From Sphingomonas aquatilis (GTDB lineage: Bacteria > Pseudomonadota > Alphaproteobacteria > Sphingomonadales > Sphingomonadaceae), in the NCBI RefSeq assembly GCF_014196115.1, contig NZ_JACIDB010000012.1, forward strand, positions 1 to 63,005: DNA of 63,005 nt, given 5' to 3'. The position numbers were made by a program, and so were the translations under genes. The notes below the pieces were generated by a model. It saw only the letters and a program-made list of their open reading frames with translations, had not been told where the DNA came from and did no database searches. Positions 54,266 through 62,404 of this stretch are shown piece after piece; position 1 is the first letter of the stretch, and each line of letters starts with the position of its first letter.

Positions 54266-54700
54266 ATGGCCTTCAAGAAGATCACACCGTCCTTCTCGGC
54301 TGCTCCCCAGCTCACCCGGGATGATGTCGCTGCCGCCGCACAGGCGGGGTTTCGCTCGATCGTTTCGAGCCGGCCAAATGGCGAGGAGCAGGGACAGCCG
54401 AGCGCACACGAGATGGCCCGGATCGCCGAAGAACACGGCCTTGCGTTCGCCCATGTCCCGATCGTGCCGGGCAAGGCGACCGATGCCGATGCGGACCGGA
54501 TGAAGGAAGCGCTGACTGCGCTGCCGGGACCGACGCTCGGCTTCTGCCGAAGCGGCACGCGGGCGGCTACCCTATGGGCGCTGGCGGAGGCGAGTCATGC
54601 CGATCCCGAAACGATCGTCGGTCAGGCCAAGGCAGCCGGGTACGACCTGGCCGATCTGAAGCCGGCGCTCGCTCGCCGGTCCGAAAGAACCGGCAAATGA
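54266..54700 (+). CDS. DUF442/TIGR01244-type sulfurtransferase
   Basis: This 144-residue protein is rhodanese/phosphatase-like. It has an active-site Cys in GFCRSGTRAATLW and the FRSIVSSRPNGEEQGQP region. The same domain is the N-terminal part of Blh in BigR operons; here it is a separate gene. It is thought to transfer a sulfane sulfur to the dioxygenase. It has a clear gap of 18 bases from the YeeE half before it, and overlaps the SQR start by 4 bases. Confidence 0.9.
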   Translation: MAFKKITPSFSAAPQLTRDDVAAAAQAGFRSIVSSRPNGEEQGQPSAHEMARIAEEHGLAFAHVPIVPGKATDADADRMKEALTALPGPTLGFCRSGTRAATLWALAEASHADPETIVGQAKAAGYDLADLKPALARRSERTGK

Positions 54701-55929
54701 CCTACGACATCGTCATCATCGGAGGCGGAGCTGCGGGCATCGCAACCGCCGCCAGCATCCTGAAACGTAACGCCAAGGTGTCGATCGCGGTCGTCGATGC
54801 GGCCCGGGACCATTATTACCAGCCCGGTTGGACGTTAGTCGGGGCAGGCGTTTTCACCCCCGAACAGACCCGCAAGGCCGAAGCCGATGTCATGCCCAAG
54901 GGCGTCGAATGGATCCGGCTGCCGGCGATCACCATCGACCCCGAGCGTCAGGCGATCACCCTGGGCGACGGGGATACGATCGCCTATCGTGTCCTGATCG
55001 TCGCCCCCGGCCTGCGTTTGGCGTGGGAGAAGATCGCGGGGCTTACCGAAGCGTTGGGCCGCAACGGGGTCACGTCCAACTACCGCTACGATCTGGCGCC
55101 CTACACCTACCAGCTTGTCCAGGAATTGCAGCGGGGACGCGCGCTGTTCTCGCAACCGCCGATGCCGATCAAGTGCGCCGGCGCGCCTCAAAAGGCGATG
55201 TACCTGTCCTGCGACATCTGGCGCGAACGCGGTGTTCTCCCCGCGATCGACGTCGAATTTCACAACGCCGGTGCGGCGCTGTTCGGCGTCGCGACCTATG
55301 TCCCTGCGCTGATGGAATATGTCGAGAAGTATAGGATCAACCTCAAGCTCGAATCCAACCTCGTCGCGGTCGACGCCGATCGGCGTATTGCCACCTTCGA
55401 GCGCAAGCAGAACGGTGTCAGCGAGCGGATCGAGCGCGGGTTCGACATGCTCCACGTCGTGCCGCCGCAGGTGTCGCATGACGTCGTTGCCAAAAGTTCG
55501 CTCGCGGCGGCAAACGGCTTCGTCGAGGTCGATGAGGCGACGCTGCGCCACAAGCGATACGACAACGTCTTTGCCTTGGGCGATGCTGCGGGGACGAGCA
55601 ATGCGAAGACGGCTGCGGCAGCCCGCAAGCAGGCACCCGTGGTGGCGGTCAACGCGCTCGCCGCACTCGAAGGCAAGCCTCCTGTTGTCGACTATGACGG
55701 CTATGGGTCGTGCCCGCTCACCGTCGAGCGCGGCAAGATCGTCCTCGCCGAGTTCGGCTATGGTGGAAAACTGCTCCCCAGCTTTCCGTCGTGGCTGCTG
55801 AACGGCACGCGCCCGACGCGCGCTGCCTGGTTCCTGAAGGAGCGGATGCTGCCCCCGATTTACTGGCAAGGCATGCTGAAAGGCCATGAATGGATGGCGG
55901 CTCCGCATAAGATCGGCAAAGCGGCATGA
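54697..55929 (+). CDS. sqr: sulfide:quinone oxidoreductase
   Basis: This 410-residue flavoprotein oxidises sulfide to a persulfide and reduces quinone at the membrane. The FAD motif is GGGAAG (9-14). C160 and C339 (KCAGAPQKAMYLSC and YGSCPLTVE) fit the catalytic Cys pair of SQR, with C172 also near; a second dinucleotide-type region is at about 290-310 (VFALGDAAGT). Length and motifs fit the SQR type II/SQOR-like group that needs a sulfur acceptor. It starts at an ATGA overlap; the frame upstream is a shadow. Confidence 0.93.
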   Translation: MTYDIVIIGGGAAGIATAASILKRNAKVSIAVVDAARDHYYQPGWTLVGAGVFTPEQTRKAEADVMPKGVEWIRLPAITIDPERQAITLGDGDTIAYRVLIVAPGLRLAWEKIAGLTEALGRNGVTSNYRYDLAPYTYQLVQELQRGRALFSQPPMPIKCAGAPQKAMYLSCDIWRERGVLPAIDVEFHNAGAALFGVATYVPALMEYVEKYRINLKLESNLVAVDADRRIATFERKQNGVSERIERGFDMLHVVPPQVSHDVVAKSSLAAANGFVEVDEATLRHKRYDNVFALGDAAGTSNAKTAAAARKQAPVVAVNALAALEGKPPVVDYDGYGSCPLTVERGKIVLAEFGYGGKLLPSFPSWLLNGTRPTRAAWFLKERMLPPIYWQGMLKGHEWMAAPHKIGKAA

Positions 55930-56708
55930 CCCTCGAACCGATCCAGTATCTGCTGGGTGCGTTATCCGGCAGCCTGGTGGGCTTTACCCTCGGGCTTGTC
56001 GGCGGGGGCGGCTCGATCCTCGCCGTCCCACTCATGGTCTATCTGGTGCGCGTGCCCGACGCCCATCTCGCCATCGGCACGAGCGCGTTCGCCGTCGCGG
56101 CTAACGCCGCCACGGGGCTGATCGGCCATGCAAGGGCGCATAACGTCAAATGGCGCTGTGGCGGCATGTATGCGACCGCCGGCGTCATCGGCGCCCTGTT
56201 CGGCTCTACCGCGGGCAAGGCCGTCGACGGCGGCAAGCTCCTGTTCCTGTTCGCACTGGTCATGGTCGTCGTCGGCGTCCTGATGCTGCGCGGGCGCGGT
56301 GACACGGGCAACCCGGGGGCGGAGTGCAACCGGGAAAAGGCGCCGAAGGTGCTGGGCTACGGCCTCAGCACCGGTCTGTTCTCGGGCTTCTTCGGCATCG
56401 GCGGGGGCTTTCTGATCGTCCCCGGCCTGATCGGATCGACGGGCATGCCGATCCTGAACGCCGTCGGCACGTCATTGATCGCCGTCACCGCGTTCGGGCT
56501 GACGACGGCCGCCAATTACGCATTTTCGGGTCTGGTGGACTGGCCGCTGGCTTTCGTGTTCATCGCCGGTGGAGTTGTCGGCGGCTTGATCGGCACGCGC
56601 ATCGCGAAGCGCCTCGGTACGGGCGGCACGCTCACCACGGTCTTCGCCGTCCTGATCTTCGTGGTGGCGGCCTACATGCTCTGGAAAAGCGCGGCCGCGT
56701 TTCTCTGA
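55926..56708 (+). CDS. TSUP-family (TauE/SafE) sulfite or sulfur-compound exporter
   Basis: This 260-residue membrane protein has eight hydrophobic segments. It contains LVGFTLGLVGGGGSILAVPL and FSGFFGIGGGFLIVPGLI, the internally repeated GGGxx motif of TSUP proteins. It overlaps SQR by 4 bases and the TlpA-like gene by 1. In the sulfur-oxidation context it most likely removes the sulfite made by the persulfide dioxygenases. Confidence 0.92.
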   Translation: MTLEPIQYLLGALSGSLVGFTLGLVGGGGSILAVPLMVYLVRVPDAHLAIGTSAFAVAANAATGLIGHARAHNVKWRCGGMYATAGVIGALFGSTAGKAVDGGKLLFLFALVMVVVGVLMLRGRGDTGNPGAECNREKAPKVLGYGLSTGLFSGFFGIGGGFLIVPGLIGSTGMPILNAVGTSLIAVTAFGLTTAANYAFSGLVDWPLAFVFIAGGVVGGLIGTRIAKRLGTGGTLTTVFAVLIFVVAAYMLWKSAAAFL

Positions 56709-57517
56709 TGGCGGGTGCGATTGCCATCGGGCCGCTGATGCTGGCCGTCGATCGCGGGCTTGCCGTGCTGTGCATCGTCGTGTTCCTTGGCCTCACGACA
56801 CTGGCCGGTCGGTTCCGCTTCCCTCGCGTATCGACGGTCTCCACCAGCGCCATCGTCGCTGGACTGGTCACGGCACGGATCGGTTACGTCGCAGCGCATT
56901 GGTCGAGCTACACCGGCGCTCCGCTGTCCATCCTTGCCGTGTGGCAGGGTGGCTTTTCCCCCGTTGCAGGGCTTCTGGGCGCTGCGGCGATGCTGGCGAT
57001 CCGGCTTGGCCGCTCAAGCGCGCTGGCGGCAGGCTGGGGAGCGTTGGCTGTTGCGGGTGGCCTCTGGTTCTCGCTTCAGGCGCTGATCCCTCCCGTGACC
57101 TACGGCCCGTTCCCCTATCATCTCAACCTGACAACCCCGTCCGGCGCGCCGCTTCCACTCGATCGCTTCCGTGGCAGGCCCTTCGTGGTCAACCTGTGGG
57201 CGACATGGTGCGGTCCGTGTCGGCGTGAGCTGCCGATGCTCGATGCGGTTGCGTCGCGCCCTGGCGAGGTCCCGATCCTTCTTGCCGATCAGGGCGAGGC
57301 GCAAGCGATCGTCAGCGGTTTTCTCGGCCGTGAAAATATCGGAGCGCGCCATGTCGCGCTCGACCCCGATCGTGGCCTTTCTCAAGCCCTGAAGGTGGCG
57401 GGGTATCCCGCAACGGCCTTCGTTGCGGGCGACGGCACGATCGTACAGCTCCAGCTCGGTGAATTGTCACGCGCTGCGCTCGCCGATGGAATCGAATTAG
57501 CAAGGAAACACCGATGA
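56708..57517 (+). CDS. membrane-anchored TlpA/ResA-like thioredoxin
   Basis: This 269-residue protein has an N-terminal membrane half (about 1-130, resembling a CcdA/Lgt-like helix bundle) and a C-terminal thioredoxin fold with WATWCGPC (C168, C171) and VAGYPATAFV (cis-Pro loop). It reduces disulfides or persulfides in the periplasm. It follows the TSUP gene (TGATG) and overlaps the first DsbA gene by 4 bases. Roles in cytochrome maturation or persulfide reduction are possible. Confidence 0.86.
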   Translation: MAGAIAIGPLMLAVDRGLAVLCIVVFLGLTTLAGRFRFPRVSTVSTSAIVAGLVTARIGYVAAHWSSYTGAPLSILAVWQGGFSPVAGLLGAAAMLAIRLGRSSALAAGWGALAVAGGLWFSLQALIPPVTYGPFPYHLNLTTPSGAPLPLDRFRGRPFVVNLWATWCGPCRRELPMLDAVASRPGEVPILLADQGEAQAIVSGFLGRENIGARHVALDPDRGLSQALKVAGYPATAFVAGDGTIVQLQLGELSRAALADGIELARKHR

Positions 57518-58140
57518 ATCGTCGCAACCTGTTGTCTCGGGGCCTCCTGGCCGCGCTTGCCTTCGCCGCGCCGATCACGCCTCTCATGGCCCAGCAGCCC
57601 GATCTGTCGCGCAAGGCGGTCGTTGACGATCCCGTGGCTCCCAAGCGCGCCGGCAGGACCTACGACGTCACGGTTGTCGAGTTTTTCGACTATAACTGCC
57701 CCTATTGCCGTCGCATGGAGCCGGTGCTGAACGCCCTGCTTCGCTCCGACCCGAAGGTACGGGTCGTGTACCGGGACTGGCCGATCTTCGGACCTGCCTC
57801 GCGTGAGGCGTCACGCGCGGCTGTCGCGAGCCAATGGCAGGGCAGGCATGCCGCCTTTCACGAGGCCCTGATGACCTCGCCGGCGCGGCTCGACAGCGCG
57901 GGCGTCAAGGCAGCGGCTGCCAAAGCCAAGGTCGACTGGCCCCGTCTGCAACGCGATTTGAAGAACCGTGGCGCCGAAATCGACGCGCTGCTTACGCGCA
58001 CCGATAGCATCGCCCAGGCGATCGGTTTCAACGGAACACCAGCGCTGATCGTCGGCTCGCAGGTCGTCGCCGGTGCTGTCGATCTCCCGACGTTGCGTCG
58101 TCTCGTCGCGGAAGCGCGCAAAAAACCAGCGGCGCGCTGA
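57514..58140 (+). CDS. DsbA-family thiol:disulfide protein (first copy)
   Basis: This 208-residue protein has a signal peptide (MNRRNLLSRGLLAALAFAAPI then PLMAQQ) and a DsbA fold with the active site CPYC (C62, C65) in FFDYNCPYCRR. The motif YRDWPIFGPAS is shared with the two other DsbA-like proteins of this window. The ATG overlaps the TlpA-like stop by 4 bases. A periplasmic role in disulfide or persulfide handling is inferred. Confidence 0.9.
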   Translation: MNRRNLLSRGLLAALAFAAPITPLMAQQPDLSRKAVVDDPVAPKRAGRTYDVTVVEFFDYNCPYCRRMEPVLNALLRSDPKVRVVYRDWPIFGPASREASRAAVASQWQGRHAAFHEALMTSPARLDSAGVKAAAAKAKVDWPRLQRDLKNRGAEIDALLTRTDSIAQAIGFNGTPALIVGSQVVAGAVDLPTLRRLVAEARKKPAAR

Positions 58141-58142
58141 CC

Positions 58143-58784
58143 ATGCCCGGGCCGCTCAATCGGAGACAGCTTGCCGGCTTGGGCGCGGTGGTCGTGGGTG
58201 GTTGGGCAGTCGGGCAGGTTCTACGGCGTACCGCCCCGATCGGGCGCGACGTCGGGCCGACCGCCGACCTGATCCTTGCCGGTAACGGCTCGCCCGAGGA
58301 CGGACCTGCCGATGCTACGCTCCGGCTTGCCGTGTTCACCGACTATCGTTGCCCGGCCTGCCGTCATGGATTTTCCGCCCTGGAAGAGGCTGTGCAACGC
58401 GACGGCAAGGTGCGGGTCATCTACAAGGATTGGCCCATCTTCGGTCCGCCATCCGAACGTGCCGCAAGCGTGGCGCTCGCGTGCGCCGAACAGGGAGTTT
58501 ACCCGACCGTCCATCGTGCGTTGATGACGGACAGCCGCACGATCGACGACGACGTGTTGCGGGACGTCGTGATGCGCGCTGGCGGCGATTGGCTGCGCGC
58601 GATGACCTGGCTTGCCGCCCACGCGGACGCTGTCGCAGCCCGCCTGCGGGCGAACGGACAGGAAGCCTATTCGATCGGACTGGCGGGCACCCCGGGTTAT
58701 CTTGCCGGTCCCATGCTGGTGACGGGCGCGATCGACGCCAGCGATTTCCAACGGCTGTTCGCGCGTGCGCGGGAAGAAAGCTGA
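58143..58784 (+). CDS. DsbA-family thiol:disulfide protein (second copy)
   Basis: This 213-residue protein is a paralogue of the preceding gene. It has an N-terminal Arg-containing hydrophobic signal or anchor (about 8-25), the active site CPAC (C70, C73) in FTDYRCPACRHG, and YKDWPIFGPPSE. The start lies two bases after the first copy stop. The two tandem copies with different active sites (CPYC and CPAC) suggest division of labour, for example oxidation versus isomerisation or sulfur relay. Confidence 0.9.
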   Translation: MPGPLNRRQLAGLGAVVVGGWAVGQVLRRTAPIGRDVGPTADLILAGNGSPEDGPADATLRLAVFTDYRCPACRHGFSALEEAVQRDGKVRVIYKDWPIFGPPSERAASVALACAEQGVYPTVHRALMTDSRTIDDDVLRDVVMRAGGDWLRAMTWLAAHADAVAARLRANGQEAYSIGLAGTPGYLAGPMLVTGAIDASDFQRLFARAREES

Positions 58785-58805
58785 CGATGCGAGAGGATAC
58801 GAAAC

Positions 58806-59693
58806 ATGATCGAGTATAATCACAAGGGCATGACGGTTGCGTCGCTCCATGACGAGCGCACCGGCAGCTTCCAGTATGTCGTGGTCGACGAAGCCACGAA
58901 GACCGCCGCGATTATCGATCCGGTCCTCGACTTCGATCCCCGTGCCGGTGCGACCGCAACCGACAATGCCGATATGATCCTCGAATATGTCCGCGCCAAG
59001 GGACTTACTGTGGAATGGGTGCTCGATACCCATCCCCATGCCGATCACTTCTCGGCCGCGCCGTATCTCGCGGAAAAGACAGGGGGCAAAACCGCGATCG
59101 GCACCAAGGTCGTGGAGGTGCAGAAGCTCTGGCAGGACATCTACTGCCTGCCTGACCTGCCCGTCGATGGTAGCCAGTGGGATCGCCTGTTCGCCGATGG
59201 CGAGCAGTTCAGGATCGGCTCGCTCGACGCGCACGTCATGCTGTCGCCCGGCCACACGCTCGCCTCGATCACCTACGTCGTCGGCGACGCGGCGTTCGTC
59301 CACGACACGCTGATGGTGCCCGACAGCGGCACCAGTCGGGCTGACTTTCCAGGCGGCAACGCGCGCGCGCTGTGGCGCTCGATCCGGGCGATCCTCGAAC
59401 TGCCGCCCAGCACCGCGACCTATGTCGGCCACGACTACGGCAAGGACGGGCGCGAAGTCTTTGGACGATCGACCGTGGCGGACCAGCGTCGTGACAACAT
59501 CCATGTGCACAACGGCATCGGTGAGGCCGAGTTCGTCGCCACCCGCGAGAAGCGCGACGCAACCCTGCCGCTGCCGGACCTGATGCTTGCCGCGCTCCAG
59601 GTGAACATCCGCGGCGGTCGCCTGCCGGAGCCGGAGGCGTGCGGCACAGCGTTCCTCAAGGTGCCGCTCAACCACTTCGGCGCGGGCAAATGA
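58806..59693 (+). CDS. second persulfide dioxygenase-like MBL-fold protein
   Basis: This 295-residue protein is closely similar to 52468-53385: DTHPHADHFSAAPYL, MLSPGHTLASITYVVG, AFVHDTLMVPDSG and YVGHDYGKDGR. It differs from the first copy in that the residue before the metal Asp is His (VHD) and not Gly (TGD), so substrate range may differ. AGGATACGAAAC precedes the ATG. It overlaps the TsdA gene by 4 bases. Two copies in one operon are noteworthy. Confidence 0.92.
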   Translation: MIEYNHKGMTVASLHDERTGSFQYVVVDEATKTAAIIDPVLDFDPRAGATATDNADMILEYVRAKGLTVEWVLDTHPHADHFSAAPYLAEKTGGKTAIGTKVVEVQKLWQDIYCLPDLPVDGSQWDRLFADGEQFRIGSLDAHVMLSPGHTLASITYVVGDAAFVHDTLMVPDSGTSRADFPGGNARALWRSIRAILELPPSTATYVGHDYGKDGREVFGRSTVADQRRDNIHVHNGIGEAEFVATREKRDATLPLPDLMLAALQVNIRGGRLPEPEACGTAFLKVPLNHFGAGK

Positions 59694-60646
59694 CCGAACC
59701 AACGCCGCCAACGCCCGGTGATGATGGCGATGCCCAGCGTATCATCTTCGCCATTACCGCCGCGCTGCTCGTCCTCGTCGTCACCTACAAGGTAGGGCAG
59801 TCTGACGCGCCCGTGCAGGCACCCGTCGAGGTAGCAGCGGACGCCGCCTTTTCGCCACCGGCGGAAAGCACCATCCCCGCCGGGCCGGACGGCGACGCGA
59901 TCCGGCGCGGTCGACTGATCTTCACCGCGAGCGCGGCTCATGCCGGCCAGTACGTCGGCAACGGCCTGACGTGCAGCAACTGTCACCTCGATGCCGGGCG
60001 GAAGGCCGATGCGTCCCCGATGTGGGCGGCCTGGGTCAGCTACCCAGCTTATCGCGCGAAGAACGGCCGGGTGAACACGATGGAGGATCGCATCCGCGAC
60101 TGCTTCCTCTACTCGATGAACGCGCCCGCCTCGAAAGCCGGCGCCCCGCCGCCCTATGGCGACGATATCTACCGCGATCTCCAGAGCTATTTCGCCTGGC
60201 TCGCGACCGGCGCGCCATCCGGCAAGCCGCTGCCCGGTCGCGGGTTCATAAAGCTCGCCACAACCCCGATCGGGCACGATCCGGTTCGCGGCGCGATTGT
60301 GTTCGCCGGCCAGTGCGCATCATGCCACGGTGCGAACGGCCAAGGGCAGGCGAACCCGGACGGCAGCTATACTATCCCGCCGCTGTGGGGAGCGCGCTCC
60401 TACAATTGGGGTGCGGGCATGACCGGGCTGGCGTCGGCTGCCGGGTTCATCAAGGCCAACATGCCTTATGGTGAGGGCAACACGCTGACGGATCAGCAGG
60501 CGTGGGATGTCGCCGCCTATGTCGATAGTCGCGAGCGACCCCGCGATCCGCGGCAGACCGGGACTGTCGAGAGCGCACGTAAGCAGTTTCACCCCAAAGG
60601 GGACTATTATGGTCAGGAGATTGACGGAAAAATGCTTGGCAGCTGA
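59690..60646 (+). CDS. tsdA: thiosulfate dehydrogenase, dihaem cytochrome c
   Basis: This 318-residue protein is membrane-anchored by a segment at about 17-35. It has two haem-binding motifs, CSNCH at 95-99 (preceded by GNGLT) and CASCH at 209-213. The motif RDCFLYSMN (C138) corresponds to the Cys ligand of haem 1 in TsdA, which joins two thiosulfates to tetrathionate. The match of TCSNCHL, SYPAYR and SYFAWLATGAP is diagnostic. ATGA overlaps the second dioxygenase stop. It ends the operon. Confidence 0.92.
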   Translation: MTEPTPPTPGDDGDAQRIIFAITAALLVLVVTYKVGQSDAPVQAPVEVAADAAFSPPAESTIPAGPDGDAIRRGRLIFTASAAHAGQYVGNGLTCSNCHLDAGRKADASPMWAAWVSYPAYRAKNGRVNTMEDRIRDCFLYSMNAPASKAGAPPPYGDDIYRDLQSYFAWLATGAPSGKPLPGRGFIKLATTPIGHDPVRGAIVFAGQCASCHGANGQGQANPDGSYTIPPLWGARSYNWGAGMTGLASAAGFIKANMPYGEGNTLTDQQAWDVAAYVDSRERPRDPRQTGTVESARKQFHPKGDYYGQEIDGKMLGS

Positions 60647-60665
60647 TCGCTCGGCTTCCTAACCA

Positions 60666-60676
60666 GTGTCACAACC
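60666..60676. repeat. copy of the resolvase-site half repeat
   Basis: GTGTCACAACC matches the left arm at 50707-50717 exactly. It lies 20 bases after the tsdA stop, at the other end of the sulfur cluster from 50706-50733. It is followed by GAACG and not by the inverted arm. A remnant of a recombination site or chance identity are both possible. Confidence 0.4.
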
Positions 60677-60797
60677 GAACGTGGCTGTTGAAAATCTCGC
60701 GTTCGAATTGATGTTGCGCGATTAGGGCACTGAGCGCTTTTTCAGGCCCCATTCGGCGGGCGTGTGTTAAAAACCTATCGAACGATCCCGATTTGAT

Positions 60798-60832
60798 GCG
60801 CCGGCCCGCCGGGGGGATGGCCGGGCCGGCGC
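60798..60832 (-). terminator. GC-rich hairpin after rubrerythrin-like gene
   Basis: GCGCCGGCCC and GGGCCGGCGC (10 bp) surround a 15-base loop 12 bases after the minus-strand gene stop. There is no U tract, so it may be a weak or rho-assisted end. It also lies downstream of tsdA on the plus strand. Confidence 0.5.
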
Positions 60833-60843
60833 CTGCAGCTGGC

Positions 60844-61323
60844 TTAGCGACGGGGGAGCTTTGCCAGGGCAGCCTTGTAAGCCGCGTAATGCGTGCCTTC
60901 GTCGACCGCGATCTGGCGGAACATCTGCGCCACCTTCTTGTCGCCGGCCGCTTCCGCCTCCTTGGCGAAATTCACGTACATCGTGACATTCTCGTAGTGC
61001 TCGCCCTTCATGGCATCTTCGAGGTTCACATTGTTGCTGCTGCCGAGCCGCAGCGCCTGCGCTTCACGATCGAAGTGCTCGTTGGCCTCGACGTTGGCCG
61101 ATGCGCGGAAGAGCTTGGCGAGTTCGGGCTTTCCCGCCGCCTGCGCCTGGTCGGCGTACCGCAGATACTTCAGGTTGGCATAAGCCTCCCCGTGCATCGC
61201 GGCTTCGAGGTTCGCCCGCGTGCTGGCGGCTAGCGGGCGGGTCGGCGCCGACGGCGCGGCGGTCACGCTGACGGCGAAAATGGTCGCGGCACCGGCGGCA
61301 GCGACGATCAGGGACTTCATCAT
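60844..61323 (-). CDS. rubrerythrin-like ferritin-fold exported protein
   Basis: This 159-residue protein has a signal peptide (MMKSLIVAAAGAATIFAVSVTAAPS) and a four-helix rubrerythrin-type domain with di-iron ligand motifs: NLEAAMHGEAYANLKY (E, E), FRASANVEANEHF (E.xxH), EDAMKGEHYENVTMY and IAVDEGTHYAAYKAA (E, H). No rubredoxin tail is present. It is likely a periplasmic peroxidase or iron protein. It is divergent from the PepSY gene. Upstream (minus) GGAG precedes the ATG. Confidence 0.88.
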   Translation of the reverse strand: MMKSLIVAAAGAATIFAVSVTAAPSAPTRPLAASTRANLEAAMHGEAYANLKYLRYADQAQAAGKPELAKLFRASANVEANEHFDREAQALRLGSSNNVNLEDAMKGEHYENVTMYVNFAKEAEAAGDKKVAQMFRQIAVDEGTHYAAYKAALAKLPRR

Positions 61324-61443
61324 GGTCGGATCTCCATTGCCGCCGGAAGTGCGGCTGCGTTGCTATCGACCGAGGTCCTGACGGCGACCTGACGAGCTGA
61401 CAGAAAACGTATTCTCAAGACGTGGGAAAAAACTCGCTGCGCT

Positions 61444-61460
61444 GTCAGGTTCCGGTCAGG
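61444..61460 (+). promoter_or_regulatory. tandem GTCAGG-N5-GTCAGG, candidate response-regulator box
   Basis: Two hexamers GTCAGG spaced 11 bases apart lie in the 194-base gap between the rubrerythrin-like gene and the PepSY operon. OmpR-family regulators bind direct repeats with exactly this spacing, and an OmpR-type regulator is encoded two genes downstream. A partly similar CCTGAC lies at 61388. Confidence 0.5.
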
Positions 61461-61517
61461 CGCTCCTGCGATCTCCCCGTCATCAAGGCTATCCCGCCTC
61501 TGACAGGAGTTCGTTCG

Positions 61518-61799
61518 ATGACCCGTTTTGCACCCTTGAAGGTCGCAGCCTTTCTCGTCGCCGTCGCAGCTGCGCCGATGGCGATGGCGTCCCCCGTCTG
61601 CACCAAGGCACCCCAGGCCAAATGGATGACACCGGCACAGATGAAAGGCCGCGTCGCCAGGATGGGCTATCGCGACGTCAAGGTGTTCCAGGTGTCCGGC
61701 AGCTGCTACGAGATCTACGCCCACACGAAGGACGGCAAGCGCGCCGAGGTCTATTTTAATCCGGTGAACGGCGCCATCGTTCAGAACAACGTCGACTGA
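61518..61799 (+). CDS. PepSY-domain exported protein
   Basis: This 93-residue protein has a signal peptide (MTRFAPLKVAAFLVAVAAAPMAMAS) and a PepSY domain (WMTPAQMKGRVARMGYRDVK, cut here by function; SCYEIYAHTKDGKRAEVYF). AGGAG precedes the ATG by 8 bases. It is first in the PepSY, cytochrome b561, response regulator operon. PepSY proteins often inhibit or sense the envelope and occur with b561-type cytochromes and two-component systems. Confidence 0.88.
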   Translation: MTRFAPLKVAAFLVAVAAAPMAMASPVCTKAPQAKWMTPAQMKGRVARMGYRDVKVFQVSGSCYEIYAHTKDGKRAEVYFNPVNGAIVQNNVD

Positions 61800-61801
61800 C
61801 G

Positions 61802-62404
61802 ATGGAACACTTCGCTCCAGCGGCCTCATCCCGAGACCCTGCCCGCAGCCGCGACAGGGTCAAGGTCTGGGACCCGATCGTCCGCATCTTCCACTGGACC
61901 GTGGCGGGAGGCGTCATCGCCAACCTGACATTTCTTCGGCACGAGGAGACACCGCATATCTATGTCGGCTACGTTGTCGTCACGGCGCTGGCGATCCGGC
62001 TGATCTGGGGTGTTATCGGCCGGCGTCACGCGCGGTTCGCCAGCTTCGTGCCAGGCCCGTTCGTGTTGCTGCGCTATTTTCGCGCGATGGCTGCCCGGCG
62101 CGAGCCGCGCTACATCGGGCACAACCCGGCCGGGGGCGCAATGATCGTCGTCCTCCTTGTCCTGCTGGCGACGGTGGGGACCAGCGGATGGATGATGGGG
62201 CTCGACCAATTCTGGGGTGTGGGCTGGGTCGAGACGTTGCACGAAACCGCCGCCAATGTTCTGATCGGCGCGGTAGCCCTGCATGTCATCGGTGCGATCG
62301 TCGAGAGCGTGCGGCACCGGGAAAACCTGCCGCTGGCGATGGTCACTGGCTACAAACGTGCACCAACGGGGACCGACATCGACCATGCGCCTGCTGCTGA
62401 TTGA
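61802..62404 (+). CDS. cytochrome b561-family membrane protein
   Basis: This 200-residue protein has four membrane segments and haem-binding His residues in the b561 pattern (IFHWTVAGGVIANLTF, EETPHIYVGYVVV, WVETLHETAANVLIG, ALHVIGAIVESV). It likely moves electrons between quinol and periplasmic acceptors or a c-type cytochrome. It begins 2 bases after the PepSY stop and overlaps the response regulator start by 20 bases. Confidence 0.9.
   Translation: MEHFAPAASSRDPARSRDRVKVWDPIVRIFHWTVAGGVIANLTFLRHEETPHIYVGYVVVTALAIRLIWGVIGRRHARFASFVPGPFVLLRYFRAMAARREPRYIGHNPAGGAMIVVLLVLLATVGTSGWMMGLDQFWGVGWVETLHETAANVLIGAVALHVIGAIVESVRHRENLPLAMVTGYKRAPTGTDIDHAPAAD

Noticed and set aside
58221..59711. 496-codon minus-strand frame
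   Set aside because: It overlaps the DsbA-like and dioxygenase genes on the plus strand, both with clear catalytic motifs, and its product has no recognisable family features.
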